A stretch of DNA of 64,000 nucleotides from Crotalaria pallida (taxonomy: Eukaryota; Streptophyta; Magnoliopsida; Fabales; Fabaceae), in assembly GCA_037953625.1 (NCBI GenBank), contig CM075652.1:59947501-60011500 (forward strand). Direction: 5' to 3'. A program made the translations under genes and the position numbers. Within the stretch, counting starts at the first letter, position 1. Each line of letters starts with the position of its first letter. The notes beneath the pieces were generated by a model, which did not search any database, was not told the origin of the DNA, and was given only the letters and a program-made list of their open reading frames with translations. Shown piece after piece: positions 35,473 through 45,656 of the stretch.

Positions 35473-36669
35473 CTAGGAATCAGGTGAAGGAGGAGGGAAA
35501 TGGTGAGAAAAGAGGCCAGACATATAATCCATTAAACGATGCTCCATGGAAATATTCTTCACATCCTGTCTCATCTCCAACTGAGTGAATTGAGCATTGA
35601 TGTGCTCAACCAATGACTCATGAGCAGCCTGTGCATCGAATGGAGTACCAAGATTGTCCAAATTGATATAGTCCTCAACACGATCAGTATCCATCGGATC
35701 AGTAGAAGGAGGAGGAGCAGAAGAAGATGCACCAGCCCTATCACCAAGTAAAGTCCTTTTCCTAGAACCTGAAGCGCTTGCAGTCTTTGCAGCTTCAGCC
35801 ATTTCCTTAATCTGTGATTTCCATAACCAAGTGCGACTTTCCCTATGCCAAGCAATTTTCATATAACTAATGTGTGAATCATTAAGACACCAGTTATTTT
35901 TCTTTTTCGTCACAGCTGGCTCATCATCAGGGATTGGAACACGATAATACCTCATGATTTTGGTGACATGCATAGGATATGGCAAGAATTGGGTAGGAGG
36001 AGATTGAGCAGCAGCTTCCATACGAGCTAAAAACATTTTATTCCAATTCATCTCATATCTCTTTTTGATCCCATGAAACAAAATAAGATCATCATCTCCC
36101 AATTGTGCATAATTTTGATTACATTTCGGAATCAAACAATAAGAGACAATGTACATGAGCACTCTATCCACAGCATGCAAAGGTGATACAGTTCTAGTAG
36201 TCCTATCACTCCAAGATTCACCAGTACGCATCAAATCAGTATAAATCTTATTAGTATCCACATTCAAATCCAGACATTCAGCATCACCAATAAAAGTTCC
36301 CTTGTTTTCTAAACCAAACATCATTGTCAAATCGTCAGGCTTTATAACAAAATGATGTCCTCTAACCATTGTTTGATACTCACCATCTAGCTTAGTAAAA
36401 TTCTGATAAAATTGTCTGACAAGCCTAGGGTAATAATGAGTCTCAAATTCTAAAAACCTCTTCAAATTCTGAAATTCTAAATCCTCTACAAATGGAAATT
36501 GCTCCTTATGCAACCAAGCAAACTTAACATACCGTGTAAGACCAAAAGAGCGATTGATAAATGTCGGTTCCCGCAAGTCTCGGTTGATTCCAGAAAACCA
36601 GGGGTCATTACGGCCTGCTCCTTGCTTTGCTTTCTTTCGAGGAGGTTGAGTTTGTGAGGAAGAAGTCAT
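35473..36669 (-). CDS. Extra ORF (ORF3) of the copia element, 398 aa
   Basis: An intact frame in the sense direction between pol and the 3' LTR, the place where some sireviruses carry an env-like ORF. I see no signal peptide or membrane helix, so it does not look like an envelope protein. The N-terminus has a basic stretch (PRKKAKQ). The body resembles plant 'putative transposon protein' domains found in retrotransposon ORFs: RLVRQFYQNFTKLDG, TMVRGHHFVIKPDDLTMMFGL, LHAVDRVLMYIVSYCLIPK and LPYPMHVTKIMRYYRVPIP. The C-terminal third is Ser/Pro/Ala-rich. The function is unknown. The upstream gap of about 750 bp carries another palindrome array (36952-37176), which might act in its own transcription. 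Family assignment is by recollection of motifs. Confidence 0.8.
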   Translation of the reverse strand: MTSSSQTQPPRKKAKQGAGRNDPWFSGINRDLREPTFINRSFGLTRYVKFAWLHKEQFPFVEDLEFQNLKRFLEFETHYYPRLVRQFYQNFTKLDGEYQTMVRGHHFVIKPDDLTMMFGLENKGTFIGDAECLDLNVDTNKIYTDLMRTGESWSDRTTRTVSPLHAVDRVLMYIVSYCLIPKCNQNYAQLGDDDLILFHGIKKRYEMNWNKMFLARMEAAAQSPPTQFLPYPMHVTKIMRYYRVPIPDDEPAVTKKKNNWCLNDSHISYMKIAWHRESRTWLWKSQIKEMAEAAKTASASGSRKRTLLGDRAGASSSAPPPSTDPMDTDRVEDYINLDNLGTPFDAQAAHESLVEHINAQFTQLEMRQDVKNISMEHRLMDYMSGLFSHHFPPPSPDS

Positions 36670-36951
36670 TGATTCAGAAAGTGCAGATTCGATGTTGGGG
36701 GTTAGGGTTTTGGTTTGGGAATTTTCGGATTTTGGGTATAATTGGTAAAAATGATGAATGAAATGAGTAGAAATGATGATATAATGATGAAATATGGAAG
36801 AAATTTGTATGATTTGTGAGGTTTTGTGGCTGAAAATGATGATTTGATGAAGAACCGTATGAGAGAGAAGAAAGAAATACGAACAAGAGAGAGAAAATAA
36901 CGTGAAAATGATGCAGTTTGCAACAGTTCAGTTTTTAAAATCACGTAAGTT

Positions 36952-37176
36952 ACTCGAGTGATGTTCATGCGTCACTCGAGTGATTCGAGCAGTAATCGAG
37001 TGAAAAGAAATGTTACTCGAGTATGCCGAAAGTTAAAAAATTTTCACTCGAGTGATGGATGAACTAATCGAGTGATACGAAAGTCATTTTAAAATTAATC
37101 GAGTGACAGACAGAATTACTCGAGTAATACGAAAGAGATTTTAAAATTACTCGAGTGAAATATCTGTTACTCGAGT
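36952..37176. repeat. ACTCGAGT palindrome array between pol and ORF3
   Basis: Seven exact ACTCGAGT and three AATCGAGT variants start at 36952, 36974, 36994, 37015, 37046, 37066, 37097, 37118, 37149 and 37169. Spacings are 20-22 and 31 bp. Linker text such as AATACGAAAG is shared with the LTR array, so these are related repeats. Confidence 0.85.
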
Positions 37177-37424
37177 GAACTGTCCAGAATTTAAAAAATT
37201 TCAATTTTTCATGCAAAAACATTTTTCATGCACAAACACATAGAAACACTTAGCATTTAGCAAGTAACACACATACAAATAAAGCAATTAACATATTATA
37301 GAAAACATACACACATAACTACATATCACAAAAAATAAGAAACACTTTAATAAGATACAACAACGCAAAATACAACTCACATTGAAATAGGCTTGAAGGT
37401 GATTTCGAAAAGCATCAAATACAA

Positions 37425-40400
37425 TTAGCTAATAGTTGATTCATCAAAAATACCAAGTTCTCTTCGAATCTTATAAAATGTGTCCCTTGGTAATGGTTTT
37501 GTAAAGATATCAGCTAATTGATCCGAAGTTTGTACAAACTCAATAACACAATCACCTTTTTGAACATGATCTCTCAAAAAGTGATGCCTAATTTCAATAT
37601 GCTTTGTCCTTGAGTGTAATACTGGATTTTTAGTCAAATTAATTGCCGAAGTGTTATCACACTTTATAGGGATTTTTGTCAAATTTAAACCAAAGTCAGA
37701 TAATTGTTGCTTCATCCAAAGGATTTGAGCACAACAACTACCAGCTGCTATGTATTCGGCCTCCGCGGTTGATAAAGCTACACAATTTTGCTTTTTAGAA
37801 AACCACGATACAAGTGAACTACCAATCAAGTGACAAGTTCCGCTTGTACTTTTTCTCTCAACTTTACAACCGACAAAATCAGAGTCCGAATAACCTATAA
37901 GTTTTAGAAAAGCATCCCTAGGATAATAAAGTCCAGTATTCGTTGTACCCTTTAAGTATTTCATTATTCTTTTGACAGCAGTTAGATGCGACTCTTTCGG
38001 TTTTGCTTGAAAACGTGCACACATACATACACTAAACATGATGTCAGGCCTAGATGCAGTTAAGTATAACAAACTACCAATAATACCATGATACTTTGTT
38101 ACCTCTACCGCTTTTCCAGCCTCATCTTGATCTAGGTAGCATGCAACGCTCATTGGTGTAGAAGCGGATTTGCACGAATCCATCCCAAAACGTTTGAGAA
38201 GCTCTCTACAATATTTACTTTGATGAATATAAATGTCATCATTAAGCTGCTTTATTTGAAGGCCAAGAAAGAATGTAAGCTCTCCCATCATCGACATCTC
38301 GAATTCGCTTTGCATCAAGTCTGAAAACTTCTTACACAAGTTATCGTTAGTAGCACCAAATATAATATCGTCAACATATATTTGAACCAATAAAATATCC
38401 TTACCGGAACGTTCAATAAAAAGAGTAGTGTCAACAGTGCCTCGTTTAAAACCTTTTTGTAATAAAAAATTGCTTAGTCGGTCGTACCAAGCTCTAGGAG
38501 CTTGTTTCAAACCGTACAAAGCCTTTTTCAGTTTGAAAACGTAGTCCGGATGCTCAAAACTCTCGAATCCGGGAGGTTGTGACACGTAAACTTCCTCTTG
38601 AATGTATCCGTTAAGAAAGGCGCTCTTAACATCCATTTGAAACAATTTAAAATTCATTATTGAAGCAAAAGCGAGAAGAATACAAATAGCTTCTAGTCTA
38701 GCAACAGGAGCATATGTCTCATCGTAATCGATTCCTTCTTCTTGACTATAACCTTGTGCTACCAACCTAGCTTTATTCCTAACAATAATACCCGATTCAT
38801 CTAACTTATTCCTATAGACCCATCGAGTACCGATTTCAGGACGATCATAGGGTTTTGGCACAAGCTCCCAAACTTGGTTTCTTTCAAATTGATTTAATTC
38901 TTCTTGCATGGCCATAATCCAATGATCATCTTGAAGAGCCTTTTTGATATTCTTAGGTTCTATTTGAGATACAAAGGCAACATAATAACAAAAATTATTT
39001 AAAGTGCGTCGGGTTACCACTCCCTTCGCAATGTCACCTAAGATGTTAGAAATCGGATGATTTTTGTTTGATTTCCAAGCTATTGGTAATTGAGGTTGAA
39101 TCTCTTGTGCTAAGTCTTTATCTTCTGCTTGCACCTCTCCATCTTCAATTTGATTCTCTTTCATTTGTTGTGGTGTTGACTTCTCATGATCCAAATATGT
39201 ACCTATATTATCATCATCACAAGAAACAACACAATCTCCTTTCGAAGATTCATCAAATACAACATGCACGGATTCCTCAACGGTTAATGTTCTTTTATTG
39301 TAGACTCTATATGCTTTGCTATGGGTTGAATAACCTATGAATATGCCTTCGTCGGCTTTGGAGTCAAACTTGCCGACCGGTTCCTTTCCGTTATTTAAAA
39401 CAAACACCTTACACCCAAAAACATGAAAATGTGAAATATTTGGCTTTCGCCCTTTTAAAAGTTCATAAGGTGTTTTATTTAAATGCGGACGAATAAGAAC
39501 CCTATTTAGAACATAACAAGCAGTATTTACTGCATCGGCCCAAAAATATTTAGGAACAATTGATTCTTTCAACATAGTACGAGCAAGTTCCACTAATATT
39601 CTATTTTTCCTTTCTACAACTCTGTTTTGCTCCGGAGTCCTAGGGGCCGAAAATTGATGATCAATAACAAACTTATCACAAAACGCATCAATCCTAGTGT
39701 TTTCAAACTCACCTCCGTGATCACTTCTAATAGACACAATTTTCAAACTTAGTTGATTTTGGATGAATTTGGCAAACTTTTTAAAACATTTATAAACTTC
39801 ACTTTTTGCGGATAAAAATAAAGTCCATGTGAATCTAGTAAAATCGTCTACTAAAACAAATCCATAGTAATTACCACCTAAACTTTTAATTTGTGAAGGG
39901 CCAAACAAATCCATATGGATTAGCTCCAAAGGCTTTGTTGTGCTTATCACATTTTTAGGTTTAAAAGAACTTTTAACTTGCTTGCACTTTTGACAAGAGT
40001 CACAAATGCCATCAAGCTTAAAGTTTAGTTTAGGCAAACCAATCACTAAATCTTTTTGCAAAAGTTTGTTTAATTGATTCACATTCACATGAGCAGTTCG
40101 TCTATGCCAAAGACGAATTTCATCATCAAAAGATTTGAAACATTTTGAAAATAGTGAAGTTATCTCATCCAAATCAATTAAGTAAGTGTTATTAGAGCGA
40201 CGACCAACAAACTTAACACTATCATCTATAGAAGACTTAATGAAGCATAAATCCGGAGTAAAAGTCACATAATTGCCCATATCGCATAGTTGGCTTATAC
40301 TAAGCAAGTTGTGTTCTAAGCCTTCTACGTATTGGACATTTTCTATGACAAGGTTAGATACGTTACCGATCTTCCCGACTCCTAGAATTTTGCCCTTGTT

Positions 40401-40529
40401 GTTGTCGCCGTATGTCACAAATCCACCACTTTTCGGAGTAAGTTCCATGAAGTGCGTTTTGTCTCCCGTCATGTGTCTCGAACAACCACTATCCAAGTAC
40501 CATTTGCGCTCTTTGGTTCGAAGACACAC
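37425..40529 (-). CDS. pol: Ty1/copia pol polyprotein (protease-integrase-RT-RNase H), 1034 aa
   Basis: Intact over its full readable length. Protease active site DSG at residues 13-15 (WYLDSGCSRHMTG), so some N-terminal protease sequence lies upstream in another frame. The GAG-pre-integrase region follows with H..H and CDSCQKC. The integrase core has MDLFGP, SDHGGEF and VVERKNR (D, D, E). RT has RNKARLVAQGYSQ, FQMDVKSAFLNG, LYGLKQAPRAWY and the catalytic YVDD. RNase H has GYSDSDFVG, STAEAEYIA and CDNTSAI, and the protein ends GIFDESTIS. It cuts the polyprotein, makes cDNA and integrates it. The frame change relative to gag lies at about 40530-40550. The start at 40529 is just the first Met. 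Confidence 0.93.
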   Translation of the reverse strand: MCLRTKERKWYLDSGCSRHMTGDKTHFMELTPKSGGFVTYGDNNKGKILGVGKIGNVSNLVIENVQYVEGLEHNLLSISQLCDMGNYVTFTPDLCFIKSSIDDSVKFVGRRSNNTYLIDLDEITSLFSKCFKSFDDEIRLWHRRTAHVNVNQLNKLLQKDLVIGLPKLNFKLDGICDSCQKCKQVKSSFKPKNVISTTKPLELIHMDLFGPSQIKSLGGNYYGFVLVDDFTRFTWTLFLSAKSEVYKCFKKFAKFIQNQLSLKIVSIRSDHGGEFENTRIDAFCDKFVIDHQFSAPRTPEQNRVVERKNRILVELARTMLKESIVPKYFWADAVNTACYVLNRVLIRPHLNKTPYELLKGRKPNISHFHVFGCKVFVLNNGKEPVGKFDSKADEGIFIGYSTHSKAYRVYNKRTLTVEESVHVVFDESSKGDCVVSCDDDNIGTYLDHEKSTPQQMKENQIEDGEVQAEDKDLAQEIQPQLPIAWKSNKNHPISNILGDIAKGVVTRRTLNNFCYYVAFVSQIEPKNIKKALQDDHWIMAMQEELNQFERNQVWELVPKPYDRPEIGTRWVYRNKLDESGIIVRNKARLVAQGYSQEEGIDYDETYAPVARLEAICILLAFASIMNFKLFQMDVKSAFLNGYIQEEVYVSQPPGFESFEHPDYVFKLKKALYGLKQAPRAWYDRLSNFLLQKGFKRGTVDTTLFIERSGKDILLVQIYVDDIIFGATNDNLCKKFSDLMQSEFEMSMMGELTFFLGLQIKQLNDDIYIHQSKYCRELLKRFGMDSCKSASTPMSVACYLDQDEAGKAVEVTKYHGIIGSLLYLTASRPDIMFSVCMCARFQAKPKESHLTAVKRIMKYLKGTTNTGLYYPRDAFLKLIGYSDSDFVGCKVERKSTSGTCHLIGSSLVSWFSKKQNCVALSTAEAEYIAAGSCCAQILWMKQQLSDFGLNLTKIPIKCDNTSAINLTKNPVLHSRTKHIEIRHHFLRDHVQKGDCVIEFVQTSDQLADIFTKPLPRDTFYKIRRELGIFDESTIS

Positions 40530-40543
40530 CTACAAGAAAGATA

Positions 40544-40882
40544 TCATTTGGTTGACTTAGGTACCCAAGTGGTCTTGGGTCCTTTGTTGTTAGCATGGGG
40601 AGTAGTCCCCTTAACAATCCAAATATATTCTCCGCTTGGTATACCAAATTTCTTTATATTACATTTATTCGTGGTATGCCCAAAGATCCCACAATAATGG
40701 CAAGTTGGGTTTTTAGAAATCTTATTCTTTGAAAATCCACCAACTTTGCGATAATTGCGTTTCTTAGGTTTGGTATAGCCAAGACCGGATCTATTGCTAT
40801 TGTTCCTTTGAGTTGAAAGCAAATGATCTAATGAAGTATCTCCTTTCATGAGCCTTGCAAGTCGATCATTCAAATTAAAAAC
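40544..40882 (-). pseudogene. gag: C-terminal gag segment with second zinc knuckle, cut off by a stop
   Basis: In the same frame as the 485-aa gag but separated by the TAA at 40883-40885. From LNDRLARLMKGD it runs through a basic linker to a CCHC knuckle (CHYCGIFGHTTNKC) and ends TTWVPKSTK-TGA. The pol frame begins right after, shifted in phase. Either a stop and frameshift by mutation, or a programmed expression device, would be needed to make gag-pol. Confidence 0.75.
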
Positions 40883-42340
40883 TTATTTTTCCAAAGACTT
40901 GCAATTTTCACAAGATGGAGTCTCATTTGATTTCAATTCACAATTGCATGTAGAGTTTGCATAAATGAGTTCAAGAGTTTCATTTTGAAGCTTAAGTTCT
41001 TCTAAATATTTTTGAAGTTCAATTATCTTTTCATGTTGCTTCATTATGAAATTCTTTCTTTCAACATTTATCTTAGCAAGTTTCTTCAACTCTTTATGCA
41101 TCTCTACATACACATTGTACAATTCATTGAATGAAGGAGAATTAGAACTAGAGCTAGCATCGGAAAGATAATCTACCTCATTGACGTTCTCACTTGATTT
41201 AATGCTCGAAGATTCCTCTTCATCAAGCTTCGTCATCAAACATAGATTTGCAAGTTCTTCATCATCCGATGAGCTAGATGTTGATTGACTCTCCTCTTCA
41301 TCCCATACTATGTAAGCCCTTTTTCCTTTAGATGAGTTGAACTTTGAGTTGTCACCTTCCGACTTCTTAGAATGAGTTGGGCAATTCGATCGATAGTGAC
41401 CAAGCTTTCCACACCCATGACACTTGATGTGATCCTTGTTAGTCTTATTTCTTGGTTGTGAGTCCTTAGAATCTCTTTGTCTATTTCTATTAAAGTTCCC
41501 CTTTTTCTTAAGGAACCTACCAAGCTTTTTAACTAGCAAGCCAAGGGTCTCATCATCTATATCGGAGTCCGAGTCATCCACTTGAGAGTTTTCCTCTTGT
41601 GCCTTAAGGGATTTTGAAGTTGATTTAAGAGCTATCCCCTTTTTCTTTCTATCGGCATCTTCATTCATGGATAACCGCCCAAGATCCATTTCATGCTCTT
41701 GAAGCTTTCCGAATAGAGTTGCTAAGTCAATTTGATCCACGTCTCTAGCTTCCATAATGGCCGTCACCTTAGGTTGCCATTCCCTGCTAAGACATCTCAA
41801 AATCTTATTAACAACTTCACCATTAGTTATAACTTTTCCAAGTGCAGAAAGATGATTTATGATATGAGTGAACCGCTTTTGCATGTCACTTATATTTTCA
41901 TTAGGTAACATACGAAAGAGTTCATATTCATGCATGAGTGTATTTAGCCTAGCCCTTCTAACCTCCGAAGTGCCCTCATGTGTGACTTGTAATGTGTCCC
42001 ACATTTGTTTAGCATCAACACATTGAGATACTCGAAAGAACTCATCATAAGAAAGAGCGGACGTGATGATATTTTTAGCTTTTAAATCAAATGCAACTTT
42101 CTTCTTATCATCATTGTCCCAACTCGATTGTGGTTTGACCGAAACAACATCATTTACTTTCGTTTGAGGAACAAAAGGTCCATTCTCTATGGCGTTCCAA
42201 ATTTCCATATCTATGGCTTGAATAAAAATTTTCATGCGGACCTTCCAATAAGCGTAACCCTCACCATTGAATAGTGGAGGACGATTAATGGAAGTTCCTT
42301 CACCACCAAAAGGATTTGAAATTGAGCCCATTGTTTCCAA
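40883..42340 (-). CDS. gag: Ty1/copia gag, 485 aa
   Basis: Encodes the capsid/nucleocapsid protein of the virus-like particle. It starts METMGSISNPFGGEG at 42340, about 65 bp after the LTR/PBS. The N-terminal domain has PPLFNGEGYAYWKVRMKIF and W(N)AIENGP, typical of copia gag, and the middle has MLPNENISDMQKRFTHIINHL (21-residue stretch abbreviated in family comparisons as the UBN2-type core). A zinc knuckle CHGCGKLGHYRSNC follows. The C-terminal part is Ser/Glu-rich with coiled-coil character (KEL.KLAKINVERKNF, EEL.LQNETLEL). The frame stops at 40883, in LEK-stop-VFNLNDRL, and continues in the same phase beyond, so the TAA is probably a point mutation. Confidence 0.88.
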   Translation of the reverse strand: METMGSISNPFGGEGTSINRPPLFNGEGYAYWKVRMKIFIQAIDMEIWNAIENGPFVPQTKVNDVVSVKPQSSWDNDDKKKVAFDLKAKNIITSALSYDEFFRVSQCVDAKQMWDTLQVTHEGTSEVRRARLNTLMHEYELFRMLPNENISDMQKRFTHIINHLSALGKVITNGEVVNKILRCLSREWQPKVTAIMEARDVDQIDLATLFGKLQEHEMDLGRLSMNEDADRKKKGIALKSTSKSLKAQEENSQVDDSDSDIDDETLGLLVKKLGRFLKKKGNFNRNRQRDSKDSQPRNKTNKDHIKCHGCGKLGHYRSNCPTHSKKSEGDNSKFNSSKGKRAYIVWDEEESQSTSSSSDDEELANLCLMTKLDEEESSSIKSSENVNEVDYLSDASSSSNSPSFNELYNVYVEMHKELKKLAKINVERKNFIMKQHEKIIELQKYLEELKLQNETLELIYANSTCNCELKSNETPSCENCKSLEK

Positions 42341-42391
42341 GTAAAAAGGATCTTTTCGAAAAAGCTTTTTAAGGCTCGGATTTTTCGTCCG

Positions 42392-42403
42392 TGCTCTGAT
42401 ACC
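42392..42403 (-). promoter_or_regulatory. PBS (tRNA-iMet complement) of the copia element
   Basis: Plus GCTCTGATACCA, minus TGGTATCAGAGC, two bases from the LTR edge at 42406. It fixes the minus orientation. Confidence 0.9.
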
Positions 42404-42405
42404 AC

Positions 42406-43948
42406 TTGTTGGAAACCAACAAGCGGCTCAATATAGTCTAGAGGGGGGGTGAATAGAATATTGAAGCCTTATTACAGATTTTTCGTCCACCTAAGAGAAT
42501 GGTTTTATGAAAATAAATTTTCTTAAAAATTCAAGTCAGATTACTCGAGTAACTCAAGTCTTCACTCGAGTAATACGCAAGCAAAAATAATTTCACTCGA
42601 GTATTCAGCAAATCACTCGAGTAATACGAAAGCTATTTTTAAATCACTCGAGTAACAGAAAACCTACTCGAGTATTGTTCATAAACTGAAAGCAGATTAC
42701 TCGAGTGACAAGAACTTTACTCGAGTAAACTGGGTAAAATTCAATTAAAACTCAGTTTTCAATGGAGTTCTTCAAGAATAACAATGCTATGATGATTCAA
42801 CAAATTATGAATGATTAAAATGAACAATTTCAAGTAATATTAACATGCAATTTTAGATCAATTGAGAAGAATTAAGAAAACCCCAATTCTAACCTAAAAA
42901 ATGCAATTGTTAATGAATTAATGCAATACAAGGAATGAAAATAAAAGAGACACAAGGATTTATCCTGGTTCACTTTCACCCACTTGAAAGCTACTCCAGT
43001 CCCCTCTTAAATCAAGAGAGATTCTTCACTAGAAATCTTCAAATGTAGATTTTACAATGTTTTAAGATGCAACTAGATTCTTAGTTCTCCTATCTTAAAA
43101 CCCAACTCAAAGTGTGTACTAAACACTTTGATCTAATCTACCCCTTTTGAGAATTCTAGATTTCCTTGCTAATTGATTGAAGATGCTTCCAACCAATCCT
43201 CTTTTCTTGCTTTGATTTGATCCTCAAAGTCTTCCTTGTGAGATTCTTCACTTGTGTTGAAACTTCAATGATGCAATCATAAATTGCAAATCTTCAACAA
43301 CCACTAAGAACAAAAATTATGATCTCAAGAATATTTGAACAATGAGAGAAATAGAGTGAAGAATGAAAAGTTCTTTGTTGAATCTTGATAGCTCTTGAAA
43401 GATGTAAAATAGCTCTTGAATTGCTTTTGAAAGTGTATATAAAATTGTAAGAATGAATGTGTATCATTATGAAAGAGAAAATTAAGTCCTTTTAAAATTT
43501 TCAAACACTGATTGAATTACTCGAGTAAACCATATAACATTACTCGATTAAAACATGTCAGATTAAGTTACTCGAGTGATGTGTAAACCATTACTCGATT
43601 AACCTGTCATGACATAAATTACTCGAGTGATCCAATACTCATTACTCGAGTAAACTGATCAGAATCTGAATAAAATCAAAGTTTTTCTAAAAGGATTTTC
43701 ACAAAACTTTTAATAGAGCTATTTAATCAAGATTTAAAGTATCTTCACTCTTAATCAAACATTATTTAAATACTCTTAAAAATCACCTAAGCTACCCACA
43801 CCAATGAGATGCATTGCATAAAATAAAGATTACATTGAAATAGAATTAATAAAAATCCTAATTCTAATCTTCATGTGGTGTAGCTTGCTTGTTGCCAATG
43901 TTGTTGCTTGGAGAGAGATTGTTAGCATCAAAACATGAGAATCCTACA
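42406..43948 (-). repeat. 5' LTR (right) of the copia element
   Basis: 1543 bp, nearly identical to 33472-35013. Palindrome clusters lie at 42543-42726 and 43519-43651, at the same relative positions as in the other LTR. Confidence 0.92.
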
Positions 43949-43953
43949 CAAAC

Positions 43954-44356
43954 TTCTCCCGCAGTTTCCGAGCCCAAACGGTTTCCTCCTCAGGGTCAGA
44001 TATATCAAACCACAAGTTTTTATTTTCAGCAGACTTCAACGGCTTCAGCAGTTCAACAGCTTTGCCCTTTCCCTTATCTATTCTATCCCTCTTAGATAAA
44101 GGCACTCGGTCTTCTTCTTCTTCCTCCTCTTCAACACTGACAAGAAGAATCGTAGTAGCAACACCAGTGGCACGAGCAGAAGGTGCTGGGATGTCCTGCA
44201 CAACTACAGCTGCAGAAGGTGGAGCTGAAGCAACACGCACAGATTGAGTGGCCTCAGAAGAAACGGCTGTACTCGGAGACCCGACCGCTTCAGCCGCCCT
44301 GACCTTAGAAAGCTCCCTCATACGAGCAGCAGCTTTGTTCTCCTTTGCCATTCTAA
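43954..44356 (-). pseudogene. Gypsy antisense ORF, exon after the intron, cut by the copia insertion
   Basis: The frame enters from the intron acceptor at 44357 and reads VRMAKENKAAARMRELSK, then an Ala/Ser/Val-rich segment, a Glu run (EEEEEEED), a basic stretch (SKRDRIDKGKGKA) and EETVWARKLREKF. It runs into the copia insertion at 43953. Taking out the insertion and one TSD copy brings it in phase with 32672-33465. The protein function is unknown. Confidence 0.75.
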
Positions 44357-44417
44357 CTGCAAAAAAAAAAAAAGCCCAAAACCACGTTATATAAAAAAAA
44401 TGATAACGATAAATTAC
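44357..44417 (-). other. Short intron (61 nt) in the gypsy antisense ORF
   Basis: The minus strand reads CTTG|GTAATT at the donor and a T-rich tract ending TTTGCAG|TTAG at the acceptor. The flanking frames join in phase (KAKL to VRMAKENK). Without splicing the upstream frame stops at 44353 after a hydrophobic, intron-like readthrough. Confidence 0.75.
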
Positions 44418-45656
44418 CAAGTTTGGCCTTCACAAGCTCTTGAGGAAAAATAACAATGTTCCTAATGTAAACTTGGCCATTTTCTTTGAGATACTTGTAA
44501 AAGGTATCACAAGTATGCCTCTCGGCATCCGTCAACTCCTTGACATAATGACACTGGTAAAGCTTTGGGTTCCTATTGTAGAAGTCAGATGACCACGACA
44601 GGGGGAACCGAGGTTGACCATCTTCTATAAACCAACAGGCTCCCTCTCCGATGAACTGATACTTGAAAAATAATGGTTTAAAGGTTTTCCACGAATTGGT
44701 GAATTTGGCAAAAAGGGCATGATCATTGCGCGCCTTCAGCGACACCCACGTCCTCTTGGTCGACCCCTTCTCAAAAAATTTTACTTGCGGTACGTACAAC
44801 CATAGAAACGCTTTTAGCGAGCACCTCAACCTTCGAGCTTCACAGAATTTTTGGAATGCCCGAGCAAAGGCCCAACCACTAGGATGTAGTTGAGTAGGGG
44901 CCAAGCGTAGCCTCCGCAATAGAGCCATCTCAAAATCCGAAAAGGGAATCTTAATGCCCAGCCTTATCACAACCTCCTCGTACATAAAAAAAACTCCCTA
45001 CGGTTATCTTCAATCAAGGTGCACACCCGGTCGTTAACCGACGGAGCACTAATGGCGTAGGATGTTCCGGCCTCATCTGTGGGGCATGGGAGCACATGGG
45101 CTCGGATGTGTCCAAGATTGCTGCTGACCAAAGCTGATCCTGTACCGAGCACCTCCAGATCAACCCAATCATAAGCTTTAGAGTTCGGAGGCACAGGGAA
45201 TTCATGAGGATGCGAGATGCACCGACGAACCATACCTGGGGAAAGGGAAGACCCGGCGTCAGAATCTACAAAATTATAACTTTCAGATACCCTAACCCTA
45301 GGTCGATTTGTCCTATAGCCGAGCCTACTACACCTTCCCCTAACCTTTATGGTTTTTCCCCAAAAGGGGCTTTCCCTAGGACGGTTCGAGGCTCGCGATG
45401 CTACTTGCGCCCGCTCCTCCGCCAACCGATACGCTAGCTTTCTACTTTCTTCCTCAGCGGAATTTTGGGGAAAATCCAACGCTAACGGTGTCTCCACCGT
45501 GGGATCCACCATGCGATGGCAGAAGGGGGATGGTAGGAAATCCAGTATCTCCAAGTCAGAAGAGGATGATGACGATGAAGAAGAAGAAGAATCCTCAATG
45601 TCACTCAAATTCAAAAGCTTAGACCATTTCTCATACCATGACCATTTGTTATCCAT
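44418..45656 (-). pseudogene. Gypsy antisense ORF, 5' part (putative gypsy-type transposon protein)
   Basis: This is the antisense ORF typical of Tat-lineage elements, resembling the 'putative gypsy type transposon' domain. The likely start is MDNKWSWYEKW at 45656; an in-frame Met at 45698 is also possible. A Ser/Asp-rich tract and a basic region lead to HEFPVPPNSKAYDWVDLEVLG. The frame breaks at an A8 run (plus 44986-44993) and resumes shifted as MYEEVVIRLGIKIPFSDFE, LRLAPTQLHPSGWAF and YVPQVKFFEKGSTKRTWVSL, the most family-like part. A one-base homopolymer change probably caused the break. Its role is unknown. Confidence 0.75.

Larger units (their letters stand above)
33472..43948 (-). mobile_element. 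Sirevirus-like Ty1/copia retrotransposon, nearly complete
   Basis: LTRs 33472-35013 and 42406-43948 are almost identical. In sense order: 5' LTR (right), PBS, gag, pol, extra ORF3, purine tracts, 3' LTR (left). The order protease-integrase-RT-RNase H is that of Ty1/copia. A long extra ORF and several purine tracts before the 3' LTR are typical of sireviruses. The flanking repeat is CAAAC (33466-33470, 43949-43953), with one unexplained extra T at 33471. It sits inside the antisense ORF of the outer gypsy. Confidence 0.92.

Noticed and set aside
39068..39340. 90-aa plus-strand ORF
   Set aside because: Antisense shadow of the copia pol.
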